From NCBI GenBank assembly GCA_018383375.1, contig JAHAWW010000001.1, positions 1-30,964 on the forward strand: DNA of 30,964 nucleotides. The letters are read 5' to 3'. Under the pieces are notes generated by a model that searched no databases, was not told the DNA's origin, and worked only from the letters and a program-made list of their open reading frames with translations. A program made the position numbers and the translations under genes. This DNA comes from Prevotellamassilia sp. (GTDB lineage: Bacteria; Bacteroidota; Bacteroidia; Bacteroidales; Bacteroidaceae). Within the stretch, counting starts at the first letter, position 1. Each line of letters opens with the position of its first letter. This document shows positions 8,569-17,040 of the stretch, piece by piece.

Positions 8569-8653
8569 AGTGTCAAAAGCAACAAACTGGTCGCCGACCG
8601 ACCGGCAAGTTAACAAGACATACCAACACCATTCATATTTTTATTCAAATCAA

Positions 8654-10105
8654 ATGGAAATGAAAAAAATCCACAACTTCATCTCGGGAGCCTTTGTGCC
8701 CCTGGCCGCTTTGACGCTCACTTTGGGCTTCACAGCGTGCAGCGACGACGACAAAGACAACATCACTGAAGAGCGCCACTGGACCAAAGACGGCGGTCTC
8801 AACGCAGCCGACAACCTGCTCTTTGACGGCAATGTTATTGGCAACGGCGACGACGAGTTCGTCTTCACCGGCAAGCAGACTTTGCCGAAAGGCACCTATA
8901 CGCTTAAAGGTTTCGTTTATATAGCCGACGGCGCCGAGCTTACCATTGAGCCGGGCACTATCATTAAGGGTGACAAGCAGACCAAAGGTACGATCATCGT
9001 GGAACGTGGCGGCAAACTCTTTGCTCAAGGCACGTCGACGCAGCCCATCGTCTTCACCTCAGCACAGCCCGCAGGCAATCGCCGTCCTGGTGACTGGGGC
9101 GGAGTCATCCTCTGCGGACGCGCTCCTCACAACGCCGGCGAAGCCCAAATCGAAGGCGGACCGCGCACCAAACACGGCGGCGACCAACCCGAAGACTGCT
9201 CGGGCGCTCTGAGCTACGTGCGCATCGAATTTGCCGGTTATCCCTACGAAACAGACAAGGAAATCAACGGCCTTACGCTCGGTTCGGTGGGAAGCGGCAC
9301 ACAACTCGACCACATTCAGGTGTCTTATTCAAACGACGACTCCTTTGAATGGTTCGGCGGCAACGTGAATGCCAAGTATCTCGTGGCCTACAAAGGCTGG
9401 GACGATGACTTCGACACCGACAACGGCTTCAGCGGCAATGTGCAGTTTGCCCTCTCAGTGCGTGATGCCCGCATCGCCGACAAGAGCCAGAGCAACGGCT
9501 TCGAGAGCGACAACGACGCCAGTGGTTCGTCTGCCTCACCTCGCACCGCCTGCACCTTCAGCAATGTCACCTTTATTGGTCCGAAACTCACTGCCGACGA
9601 TTTCCTCAACGACGCCTCTTACATCAACGGCGGCAGCGTCAACCCCAACAACGGTTCGGGCCTTGGCAAATTCCAAGCGGCTATGCATATTCGTCGCGGT
9701 TCGCGCCTGAACTGCATCAACTCATTGGCCGCCGGCTGGCCTATCGGCGTGATTTATGATGGAGAAAAAGGCGACACCCAGACCGCAGCTCAAAACGGTC
9801 AGCTCAGCCTTAACCACGTATGGCTTGCCGATATGGACATCACCGGTTCAGACGCCAACAAACTCTACAGCGACGTGTTCGTGAGCGGTTATGATGCCGA
9901 CAAGGCACCCATCACCGACGCCACACAGACCTCGTTCTCTTCGCGCTTCTTCCTCGCCGGTGCCGGCAACCAAGCCCTCTCTTTCAGCTCGCTGTCACTC
10001 CAGCCCAGCACCTACGCACCTTCGCTCACCACTCCTGTGGTGCCTGCCGTTGGCAGTCCGCTCATTGGTGCCGCCGGTTGGGATGGCATTACGGCCGACT
10101 ACTAG
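8654..10105 (+). CDS. Surface-type lipoprotein, beta-helix-like; ends at an in-frame TAG
   Basis: A 483-residue protein from ATG 8654; ATG 8660, two codons later, is an equally good start. The open frame reaches back to 8468, but that part contains the promoter and has no signal peptide. A lipoprotein signal ends at LGFTAC, and SDDDKD after the cysteine resembles the Bacteroidetes surface-export signal. Residues about 60-120 (GTYTLKGFVYIADGAELTIEPGTIIKG) and the later repeated turns resemble a right-handed beta-helix. Asp/Asn-rich stretches such as GWDDDFDTDNGFSGN could bind cations. The frame stops at TAG 10103-10105 but stays open for 30 more codons that look like the genuine C-terminus (see next entry). 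The shared promoter type with the TonB receptor suggests a joint role in nutrient capture. I know no precise function. Confidence 0.85.
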   Translation: MEMKKIHNFISGAFVPLAALTLTLGFTACSDDDKDNITEERHWTKDGGLNAADNLLFDGNVIGNGDDEFVFTGKQTLPKGTYTLKGFVYIADGAELTIEPGTIIKGDKQTKGTIIVERGGKLFAQGTSTQPIVFTSAQPAGNRRPGDWGGVILCGRAPHNAGEAQIEGGPRTKHGGDQPEDCSGALSYVRIEFAGYPYETDKEINGLTLGSVGSGTQLDHIQVSYSNDDSFEWFGGNVNAKYLVAYKGWDDDFDTDNGFSGNVQFALSVRDARIADKSQSNGFESDNDASGSSASPRTACTFSNVTFIGPKLTADDFLNDASYINGGSVNPNNGSGLGKFQAAMHIRRGSRLNCINSLAAGWPIGVIYDGEKGDTQTAAQNGQLSLNHVWLADMDITGSDANKLYSDVFVSGYDADKAPITDATQTSFSSRFFLAGAGNQALSFSSLSLQPSTYAPSLTTPVVPAVGSPLIGAAGWDGITADY

Positions 10106-10198
10106 TTCAACCGTGTGAACTATATCGGCGCATTTGCCGCCGGCGACAACTGGCTCAACGGTTGGACCGAGTTTGACCCGCAAAACGCAGCTTATTGA
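10106..10198 (+). other. In-frame C-terminal tail of the lipoprotein beyond TAG
   Basis: After the TAG the same frame encodes 30 residues and then TGA. The tail includes RVNYIGAF, NWLNGWTEF and DPQNAAY. From memory, proteins of this type end in a ...YIGAF...NW..GWT.FDP... motif, so this is probably the native C-terminus cut off by a nonsense codon or reached by readthrough. A terminator starts 28 bp after the TGA, which fits 10198 as the original gene end. Confidence 0.75.
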
Positions 10199-10225
10199 TA
10201 AAGGAAAAGATAATTTGGAATGCCC

Positions 10226-10282
10226 ATCCGGACAATGTGGAGAGGACGTGAGGAGCCTCCCGGCATTGTCCGGATTTTTGTC
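10226..10282 (+). terminator. Terminator after the lipoprotein gene
   Basis: A 12-bp perfect stem (ATCCGGACAATG at 10226-10237 with 10264-10275) has a 26-nt loop containing a further small stem. It is followed by TTTTTGTCTTTT. Confidence 0.85.
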
Positions 10283-10330
10283 TTTTGTGCCGCGCCGTTT
10301 TGGTGTTACCTTTGAGGTAAGAAGAGTAGA

Positions 10331-10462
10331 AGAGGTCTCGTTTGAGGCCTCTTTTCTTATCAATCAACGTGCTACGTCAATAAGGACGGTTTTTACTGCC
10401 CTTATGACAAGAAAAACGGGCCTTATGACAGGGGCTGTCTGCCTTGCTTTTGATGAAAAAGC
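10331..10462 (+). repeat. Composite hairpin + 21-bp repeat element, copy B
   Basis: The hairpin AGAGGTCTC / GAGGCCTCT (10331-10352, loop GTTT) is followed by TTTTCTT. Units then start at 10379 (AATAAGGA), 10400 (CCTTATGA), 10421 (CCTTATGA) and, degenerate, 10442 (CCTTGCTT), each 21 bp apart. The first unit is 37 nt from the hairpin centre. No gene is visible between 10283 and 10722; beyond this element and a promoter the stretch holds only short inverted repeats. Confidence 0.75.
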
Positions 10463-10691
10463 GTGCCGTTGAGGCGCGTCGACACGGCATTTAAGTCCTC
10501 GTGGCCGGCATAGGGTTGCTCGAATGAAGTTTTTTTGTCATTTTGCGTCGCAGTTTTGAACAATTGCCACCGGCAGGTTTCTCCGCAAAAACAACCTATC
10601 ATTCTCATTGTTATGCACGGCCGAAGGGACGTTTTATCCCGGCCGGCTCAAAAAAACGGGACAAAGCGTGGGTGGTGTGAAAATAATCGCT

Positions 10692-10699
10692 TATTTTTG
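10692..10699 (+). promoter_or_regulatory. -7 element TATTTTTG before tRNA-Gly
   Basis: An exact TAnnTTTG match 23 bp before the first base of the tRNA, which would place the transcription start a few bases upstream of the mature tRNA. nhaD may be read from the same promoter. Confidence 0.5.
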
Positions 10700-10722
10700 C
10701 AATAAAATGAACCAAGTATGAT

Positions 10723-10795
10723 GCGGCAGTAGCTCAGTTGGTAGAGCATTGGCTTCCCAAGCCAAGGGTCGCGGGTTCGAGCCCCGTTTGCCGCT
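10723..10795 (+). tRNA. tRNA-Gly(CCC)
   Basis: A complete cloverleaf. The acceptor stem GCGGCAG pairs with TTGCCGC (one G-U) and the discriminator base is T. The D arm is GCTC...GAGC. The anticodon stem TTGGC/GCCAA holds loop TTCCCAA, giving anticodon CCC, which reads GGG glycine codons. The T arm is GCGGG-TTCGAGC-CCCGT with one wobble. CCA is not encoded. A 6-bp hairpin (TGCCCG/CGGGCA, 10806-10822) follows without a T-run; it may serve 3' processing. Confidence 0.97.
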
Positions 10796-10851
10796 CAAGC
10801 AATATTGCCCGCCTAACGGGCAGTCTCTACACATTATTTTACAACTTGTTT

Positions 10852-12249
10852 ATGGCGGCAATCATCATCCTCTGTGTCTTCGTCGGCGGTCTCTTGCTTA
10901 TGGCCTCCGAGTGTGTCAACAGGATGAATAAGGCCGCCGTTGCCATGTTTATGGGTGTGGTGGGCTGGTTGGTCTATATTATGTATGGCACGCATTTCGT
11001 CGTGTCTGAACACCCCATTGATTTTCTTTCTTACGTCTCGTCGGTCGGTTTGGACGGACAGACGGTCAAGACTTTTATAGCCCAAAACCTCTTTTTCAAA
11101 TACGTGCTCACAGCAGCCGAAGTCATTCTCTTCTTGCTGGCCACGATGACCATCGTTGAAGTGTTGGGCAATAACGGTTGCTTTGACTTCATCGGCGGCT
11201 GGCTGCGCACGCGAAGCCCCAAACGCTTCTTGTGGACCCTTGCCGGCCTCACATTCTTGCTCTCGGCCAATCTCGACAACGTCACCACCGTCTGTCTCAT
11301 GCTCGGCATTATGCACACCATTATTGCCGATAACAGGGGGCGTATGGTGTTTGGCTCGGTCATTGTGGTGTCGGCTGCCGCAGGTGGTGCGTTTACCGTC
11401 ATTGGTGACATCACCACGCTCACGCTCTGGAGTAACGGCAAGGTGACGCCTTCGGCCTATACCGCCATGGTGGCCCTGCCTTGTCTTGCGGCCTTGGTCA
11501 CGACATTGGGACTCATTATGCGGCGGCTGCCCTCGCGCCTCTCATTGATGCAGACGGCCATGCCTTACAGGGGCGACGACACAGTGCTCTCGCCGCTCTG
11601 GCGACTGGTGTTGCTTTTCGTGGGCATAGGCGGCCTTTGGTTTATTCCCACCTTCCACAACCTCACCGGCCTGCCCACTTTTGTGGGAGCACTGTGCGTG
11701 CTCTCCCTGCTTTGGATTGTCAACGAAATCTGCAACCGCTCGTTGATGAACAGCGACATGATGGTGCGACAGCGCAAACCCATGGCCCTGCAGTATGTCA
11801 ACATACAGAATATGTTGCTCTTTATGGGCTTGATGCTCACTTTTGGCGTATTGAAAGAGACTGGGTTGCCGGCGCGCTTCTTTTCGCGCATCGCCGCCGA
11901 CTTGGACAATGTCTATCTCGTCGGTTCGGTCATGGGCGGACTCTCGGCCGTGTTTGGCAACATACCGACCCTCTTGGGCGGCATGTTCTTCTTCAACCCC
12001 GAAGCCGGCGGAGCGGCTCACACCGAGGTGATGGTCAACTATGCCAACGGCGAGGTGTTCTGGCCTTTGCTTAGCTACTCCACCGCTATGGGCAGCGCCA
12101 TCTTTTCTGTCAGCACAGTGGCCGGTATGGCACTGATGAGAATGGAAGGCGTCAAAATGAGCTGGTATTTCAGACATATGTCGGGCAAAGTTGTCTTGGG
12201 TTGGCTCGTCGGCTTGGTGGTGATGTGGATTACCACGGCCTTTTTCTAA
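10852..12249 (+). CDS. nhaD: NhaD-type Na+/H+ antiporter
   Basis: A 465-residue, strongly hydrophobic protein with about 12 membrane segments, of the ion transporter (ArsB/NhaD) superfamily. SANLDNVTTV (about residue 140) and GGAFTVIGDITTLTLW (about 180-195) match the two conserved polar motifs of NhaD antiporters, whose Asp, Asn and Thr residues carry the ions. A second-half repeat (GNIPTLLGGMFFFN) supports the inverted-repeat fold. NhaD exports Na+ (and Li+) in exchange for protons at the inner membrane. The open frame extends into the tRNA at 10738, but that part is translated tRNA. ATG 10852, with a hydrophobic N-terminus directly after it, is the sensible start. pfkA follows after 67 bp. 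Confidence 0.9.
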   Translation: MAAIIILCVFVGGLLLMASECVNRMNKAAVAMFMGVVGWLVYIMYGTHFVVSEHPIDFLSYVSSVGLDGQTVKTFIAQNLFFKYVLTAAEVILFLLATMTIVEVLGNNGCFDFIGGWLRTRSPKRFLWTLAGLTFLLSANLDNVTTVCLMLGIMHTIIADNRGRMVFGSVIVVSAAAGGAFTVIGDITTLTLWSNGKVTPSAYTAMVALPCLAALVTTLGLIMRRLPSRLSLMQTAMPYRGDDTVLSPLWRLVLLFVGIGGLWFIPTFHNLTGLPTFVGALCVLSLLWIVNEICNRSLMNSDMMVRQRKPMALQYVNIQNMLLFMGLMLTFGVLKETGLPARFFSRIAADLDNVYLVGSVMGGLSAVFGNIPTLLGGMFFFNPEAGGAAHTEVMVNYANGEVFWPLLSYSTAMGSAIFSVSTVAGMALMRMEGVKMSWYFRHMSGKVVLGWLVGLVVMWITTAFF

Positions 12250-12316
12250 CGAAACAAACACCCCACAACACCCTTTACACAAAATAGAAAAACGCACTTA
12301 AACTTAGATACTTATT

Positions 12317-13294
12317 ATGGGAAGAATCAGATGTGTCGGCGTGCTCACCTCAGGAGGTGACGCTCCCGGTATGAACGCAGCCATCCGCTCGGTGACCCGT
12401 AGCGGCATTTGCAACGGCTTTAAGATTAAAGGCATCTATCGCGGCTATTATGGCCTGATTAACGACGAGATAAAGTCTTTCACCACCGAAGACGTGAGCA
12501 ATATCATACAGACCGGTGGCACCATCTTGCGCACCGCACGCTGCAAGGAATTTCAAACGCCCGAAGGACGCCTCAAGGCCTATCAGAACCTGCGCAAGGA
12601 AGGCATCGACGCCCTCGTGGTGATTGGCGGTAACGGCTCGCTGACCGGTGCCATGGCTCTGGCCGAAGAATATGACTTCCCCTGCATCGGACTGCCCGGC
12701 ACCATTGACAATGACCTCTATGGCACCGACAGCACCATCGGATACGACACCACGCTCAACACCATCACCGACTGCGTGGACAAAATACGCGACACGGCAA
12801 CAAGCCACGAACGCATCTTCTTCGTCGAAGTGATGGGACGCGACGCAGGCTTCTTGGCACAAAACAGCGCCATAGCCGCCGGAGCAGAAGCCGCCATCAT
12901 ACCCGAAGACTCAATGGAGAGCGACCAACTCATCAAGTTTATGGAGCGAGGCATCCGCAAGAGCAAAAAGAGCTGCATCGTCATCGTCAGCGAAAGTCCT
13001 AAATGCGGTGCCATCTATTATGCCGACCGCGTCAAACAGGAATATCCTGACTATGACGTGCGCGTGTCTATCCTCGGCCACCTGCAACGCGGTGGTTCCC
13101 CCTCGGCGAGAGACCGCATCCTGGCCAGTCGTGTGGGCGTAGGAGCCATTGAAGCATTGGTCAAAGGCCAGCGCAACGTGATGGTGGGCGTACGAAACAA
13201 CGAAGTGGTCTACGTCCCCTTCATCGAAGCCGTGGGCAAACAAAAACCGCTTGACAAACAACTCATCAAAGTCTTGGACGAACTCTCCATATAA
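12317..13294 (+). CDS. pfkA: ATP-dependent 6-phosphofructokinase
   Basis: A 325-residue protein (E. coli PfkA has 320). It phosphorylates fructose 6-phosphate to the 1,6-bisphosphate, the committed step of glycolysis, in the cytoplasm. The ATP-site loop GVLTSGGDAPGMNAAIR (about 7-23), the catalytic PGTIDND segment, VEVMGRDAGFLA and GHLQRGGSPSARDR are all present. The glycine that distinguishes ATP from pyrophosphate enzymes is kept. The preceding residue, normally the Mg-binding Asp of GGDGS, is Asn here (GGNGS, Asn106, codon AAC at 12632). The gene lies between nhaD and the ATP synthase operon. I see no terminator with a T-run behind it. Confidence 0.95.
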   Translation: MGRIRCVGVLTSGGDAPGMNAAIRSVTRSGICNGFKIKGIYRGYYGLINDEIKSFTTEDVSNIIQTGGTILRTARCKEFQTPEGRLKAYQNLRKEGIDALVVIGGNGSLTGAMALAEEYDFPCIGLPGTIDNDLYGTDSTIGYDTTLNTITDCVDKIRDTATSHERIFFVEVMGRDAGFLAQNSAIAAGAEAAIIPEDSMESDQLIKFMERGIRKSKKSCIVIVSESPKCGAIYYADRVKQEYPDYDVRVSILGHLQRGGSPSARDRILASRVGVGAIEALVKGQRNVMVGVRNNEVVYVPFIEAVGKQKPLDKQLIKVLDELSI

Positions 13295-13446
13295 TATATA
13301 TAATAAGGAGCGTAGCAGACCACCCAAGACGAGTCGGCAAATACAACCGGCCGTCAATAGGGCGGAAATGCAGGAAAATAGGACTTTTTTGCCGCCGGAG
13401 GTGTTTTTTGCTGCGACATAACGCCCTAATATCCGCCGACAAAAGC

Positions 13447-13454
13447 TATATTTG
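13447..13454 (+). promoter_or_regulatory. -7 element TATATTTG of the ATP synthase operon
   Basis: An exact TAnnTTTG match 68 bp before the atpD start codon. It is the only good candidate promoter in the 227-bp gap after pfkA, which otherwise holds an AT-rich stretch (13294-13310) also found at 29744-29760. Confidence 0.55.
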
Positions 13455-13521
13455 CAAACGACTTAAGACGATAGAGTCTACAAGCTTGATACGAAAATCA
13501 ATAAACATACCACATAAAGCT

Positions 13522-15062
13522 ATGAGCAACCACAAGAAAAACGACGTGGGACATATCTCGCAAATCATCGGCCCTGTGGTCGATGTGGCTTTCGACACCG
13601 AAGGGAAAAAAGCCGAAGAAGTGTTGCCGCGCATTCACGAAGCACTTGAAGTGACGCACCCCGACGGCCGCAAAATCGTGGTCGAAGTGCAGCAGCATAT
13701 CGGCGAAGACACCATTAGAGGCGTGGCTATGACAATACCGACGGACTCAAACGCGGCCTCGAAGCCGTTCGCCTCGGTACACCCATCACCATGCCCACCG
13801 GCGCGCAAATCAAAGGCCGTATGCTCAACGTCATCGGCGAAAGCATCGACGGCCTGCAGCCGCTGAGCAAAGCCACCGGAGCCTATCCCATCCACAGAGA
13901 GCCGCCCAAGTTTGAGGACCTCAAAACCAGTAGCGAGGTGCTCTATACCGGCATCAAGGTGATTGACCTGCTCGAGCCTTATGCAAAAGGTGGTAAAATT
14001 GGTCTCTTCGGCGGTGCCGGCGTGGGCAAGACCGTGCTCATCATGGAACTTATCAACAACATCGCCAAAGGCCACGACGGCTATTCCGTTTTTGCCGGCG
14101 TGGGTGAGCGTACCCGTGAAGGCAACGACCTGCTCAGAGAAATGATTGAGTCGGGCGTAGTGCGCTACGGCAAAGAATTTGTCGAAGCCATGGAACGCGG
14201 CGAATGGGACCTGAGCAAAGTAGACTACAACGAAGTGGAAAAGAGCCAAGCCACGCTGGTCTATGGCCAGATGAACGAGCCCCCCGGTGCGCGTGCCTCA
14301 GTGGCTTTGTCGGGACTCTCCATCGCTGAAGCCTTCCGCGACGCAGGCGCCAAAGAGGGCAAAGCCACCGACATCCTCTTCTTCATCGGCAACATCTTCC
14401 GTTTCACTCAGGCCGGCTCTGAGGTGTCTGCACTTCTGGGCCGAATGCCGTCGGCCGTGGGTTACCAGCCCACGCTGGCCAGCGAAATGGGTGCTATGCA
14501 AGAGCGCATCACGTCTACTAAAGACGGCTCCATCACCTCTATTCAGGCCGTCTATGTGCCGGCCGACGACTTGACCGACCCCGCACCGGCCACCACCTTC
14601 ACGCACCTCGACGCCACCACCGTGTTGAGTCGTAAGATTACAGAGCTCGGTATCTATCCCGCCGTCGACCCGCTCGACTCTACTTCACGTATTCTCGACC
14701 CCAATGTCATCGGCAAGGCTCACTACGATTGCGCACAGCGCGTAAAGCAAATCCTGCAGAAATATAAAGAGCTGCAAGACATCATTGCCATTCTCGGTAT
14801 GGACGAACTCTCTGACGAGGATAAACTCACCGTAAACCGTGCCCGCCGCGTACAGCGCTTCTTGAGCCAGCCCTTCACCGTGGCCGAGAAATTTACGGGC
14901 GTGCCCGGCGTGATGGTGCCCATCGACGAGTGTATTCGTGGCTTCAACATGATTCTTGACGGCGAAGTCGATGACCTCCCCGAACAGGCCTTCTTGAACG
15001 TGGGTACTATCGACGATGCCATAGCGAAAGGCAAAAAACTGCTCTCTGCCGCAGGCCATTAA
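13522..15062 (+). CDS. atpD: F1 ATP synthase beta subunit, frameshifted and with altered Walker B
   Basis: The catalytic beta subunit of F1. The N-terminal barrel (GHISQIIGPVVDVAF...VVEVQQHIGEDTIRGVAM) is read in one frame from ATG 13522. From about 13737 the protein continues in another frame (TDGLKRGLEAVRLGTPITM onward) to TAA at 15060. Two bases (13735-13736) stand where one or more whole codons are expected, so one base is missing. Restored length is about 513 residues, normal for Bacteroidetes. Walker A GGAGVGKT (about 164-171), GERTREGNDL and the DELSDED lever motif are intact. The Walker B segment reads LFFIGNIFRF instead of ...FIDNIFRF: codon GGC at 14388-14390 replaces the Mg-coordinating Asp. 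As the first gene of a complete operon, real loss would be surprising; sequencing error is a serious alternative. Confidence 0.95.
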
Positions 15063-15144
15063 ACCAGGCAAGACTGCCGGCAGGCCGTCTGGCTCAGAGC
15101 CGGAGTCATTGTTTCTTTTTCAGATTATTGATAAAGTATATAAT

Positions 15145-15381
15145 ATGTACGTGACCATCTTGTCTCCCGAAAAGACAATCTTTGAAGGCGAAGCCAAACT
15201 CGTCAACGTGCCGGGCCAAAAGGGACGCTTTGAGGTGCTCGACCACCATGCGCCCATCATCTCCGGCCTCGATGAGGGCAGGGTGGTGTGTGCCGGCGAC
15301 GAAACGCTTGAACTCGACATCAAAAGCGGCTTCATTGAGGTGGCCGACAATCGCGTCACCCTCTGCGTCGAACCGAGCTAA
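15145..15381 (+). CDS. atpC: F1 ATP synthase epsilon subunit (short form)
   Basis: A 78-residue protein starting at ATG 15145 (MYVTILSPEKTIFEG). It contains only the N-terminal beta-sandwich, with VPGQKGRFEVLDHHAPIIS and GFIEVADNRVTL. The C-terminal two-helix domain that inhibits ATP hydrolysis in other bacteria is absent, as is usual in Bacteroidetes. Epsilon sits on the central stalk and couples gamma to the c-ring. The open frame reaches upstream to 15109, but the conserved protein begins at 15145. It follows atpD by 82 bp. Confidence 0.93.
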   Translation: MYVTILSPEKTIFEGEAKLVNVPGQKGRFEVLDHHAPIISGLDEGRVVCAGDETLELDIKSGFIEVADNRVTLCVEPS

Positions 15382-15445
15382 GACTGACCTAATCGCGCAG
15401 GCACGTCTCGCCATTCACGTCTCTTTCATTTATCGCTGTATCACG

Positions 15446-15847
15446 ATGAAATCACTCAAGCCCTTGCTTTTGCTCACTGTCATCTATCTTCTGCTCGGTC
15501 CGCTGTTGCTCTGGGTAGAAGTGGCCGTGGCCGGCAATGCCGCCGCCCGTCAAGCAGCGCCCATCACCGTGATTGCCGTTGTGTTTTTTGCCTATCACCT
15601 GCTATCGTTCTCTGTCATGGAACGCCTGCGCAGTAAGGGCAGCAAGCGGCTCACACAAGCCCTCTTGGCCGGCAGTGTGGTCAGAATGCTTCTGGCGCTT
15701 CTGCTCGTTGTGGGCTATTGCATCATAATGAAAGAGGGCCATTTGCTCTTCGCCATCAATCTCATGGCCTATTATGTCATCACGCTCGTCGCCACCAGCC
15801 TTGTGGCCATCAAGTCAGAGCGTAAGGCCTCTCAAACCAAATCATGA
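15446..15847 (+). CDS. Small AtpI-like membrane protein of the atp operon
   Basis: A 133-residue protein with four predicted membrane segments (about residues 5-25, 35-55, 68-90 and 95-118) and a basic C-terminus. It sits between atpC and atpB, the place occupied in Bacteroidetes by a small hydrophobic protein analogous to AtpI, which helps assemble the c-ring. Sequence alone does not prove homology to AtpI. Its stop codon overlaps the atpB start (ATGA at 15844-15847), which indicates translational coupling. The open frame begins at 15182 inside atpC, but the hydrophobic protein starts at ATG 15446. Confidence 0.8.
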   Translation: MKSLKPLLLLTVIYLLLGPLLLWVEVAVAGNAAARQAAPITVIAVVFFAYHLLSFSVMERLRSKGSKRLTQALLAGSVVRMLLALLLVVGYCIIMKEGHLLFAINLMAYYVITLVATSLVAIKSERKASQTKS

Positions 15848-16935
15848 TTTTCAGCAAGTCCATTATGATAAATAAAATTAGAGCCACACTTGGCCTCCTC
15901 ACTCTGTGGATGGCATTGGTTCCCCTTCAAGCCCGGGCCTCAGAAGCCAGCGGCGAGGAAGGCATTGATGTCAAAGAAATGGTGTTGGGGCATATGAGCG
16001 ATGCCTACGAATGGCACATCCTCACATGGAATGGCCATCACGTTAGCATACCTTTGCCTGTCATCGTCAGAGGCCAAGACGGTAGTTGGCACGTCTTTAG
16101 CTCATCACGATTGGCTCACGGTCAAAGTTATGAAGGCTTTTACATAGACGCAGAGCAAAATGGCAAGGTCTATGAGCGCTTGCCCGATGGCTCTTCGGTC
16201 AAACCTCTCGACTTTTCCTTCACAAAAAACGTCGTGCAGATATGGATTGTCGCCTTAGTCGTCTTGTGTGTCATTCTCGGCGCAGCTCGGTGGTATCGCC
16301 ACCGCAAACCCTCTGACGACGCGCCACGTGGCTTTGTGGGCTTGATAGAAATGTTTGTCATGATGATATATGACGATGTCATCAAGCCTGGCGTAGGTGC
16401 CGATAAAGCGCTACGTTATGCCCCCCTGTTGCTCACGGCCTTCTTCTTCATCTTTGTAACCAACCTCTTCGGCCTCATACCAATATTCCCCGGCGGCGCC
16501 AACGTCACCGGCAACATCACCATCACCTTCTGCCTGGCCTTTATCATTCTTTTGACGGTCAATCTCTTTGGAAACAAAGAATATTGGAAAGAAATCTTTT
16601 GGCCCGAAGTGCCCACATGGCTCAAAGTGCCCGTGCCACTTATGCCGGTTATTGAGTTGTTTGGCATTTTCACCAAACCTTTTGCCTTGATGGTTCGTTT
16701 GTTTGCCAATATGATGGGCGGCCATGCCATTATCCTCTCCCTCGTTAGCGTGATTTTCATCACATGCCAGTTGGGCGCAGTACTTGGTGCATCGCTTTCG
16801 TTTGTGAGCTTCATAATGATGATATTCATGAACGCACTCGAACTGCTGGTGGCCTTCATCCAAGCCTACGTCTTCACTATGCTCAGCGCCGTGTTCATAG
16901 GTTTGGCTCATCCGCAACACCACCATTCCAAATAA
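15844..16935 (+). CDS. atpB: F0 ATP synthase subunit a
   Basis: A 363-residue protein. It has a signal-peptide-like N-terminus and an extended periplasmic domain (to about residue 125), typical of Bacteroidetes subunit a. Membrane segments follow from about 131 to the end. The essential arginine, which separates the proton half-channels, is Arg285 in LMVRLFANMMGGH. ELLVAFIQAYVFTML near the C-terminus is the other conserved helix. A histidine-rich tail (HPQHHHSK) ends the protein. The start overlaps the preceding gene by four bases; Met8 is an alternative start. atpE follows after 105 bp. Confidence 0.95.
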   Translation: MIFSKSIMINKIRATLGLLTLWMALVPLQARASEASGEEGIDVKEMVLGHMSDAYEWHILTWNGHHVSIPLPVIVRGQDGSWHVFSSSRLAHGQSYEGFYIDAEQNGKVYERLPDGSSVKPLDFSFTKNVVQIWIVALVVLCVILGAARWYRHRKPSDDAPRGFVGLIEMFVMMIYDDVIKPGVGADKALRYAPLLLTAFFFIFVTNLFGLIPIFPGGANVTGNITITFCLAFIILLTVNLFGNKEYWKEIFWPEVPTWLKVPVPLMPVIELFGIFTKPFALMVRLFANMMGGHAIILSLVSVIFITCQLGAVLGASLSFVSFIMMIFMNALELLVAFIQAYVFTMLSAVFIGLAHPQHHHSK

Positions 16936-17040
16936 ACTTTAGGCCCAAGGGCCACACCGTCTTTGACGCGTCGGCCTTCACTCCTTTCAGACAACTTCAA
17001 AACAAGAAATACAAATCATTCACCTTAAAAACACAAAGTT

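Noticed and set aside
8468..8653. N-terminal extension of the lipoprotein frame
   Set aside because: It contains the phased box and -7 element, and the lipoprotein signal peptide starts only at 8654/8660.
10134..10472. Open frame of 112 codons after the lipoprotein
   Set aside because: It overlaps the lipoprotein tail in another frame, then a terminator and repeat copy B; the composition is not protein-like.
10738..10851. N-terminal extension of the NhaD frame through the tRNA
   Set aside because: The frame is open only because tRNA-Gly and its flank lack stops. The encoded residues are translated tRNA, and the conserved hydrophobic start is ATG 10852.
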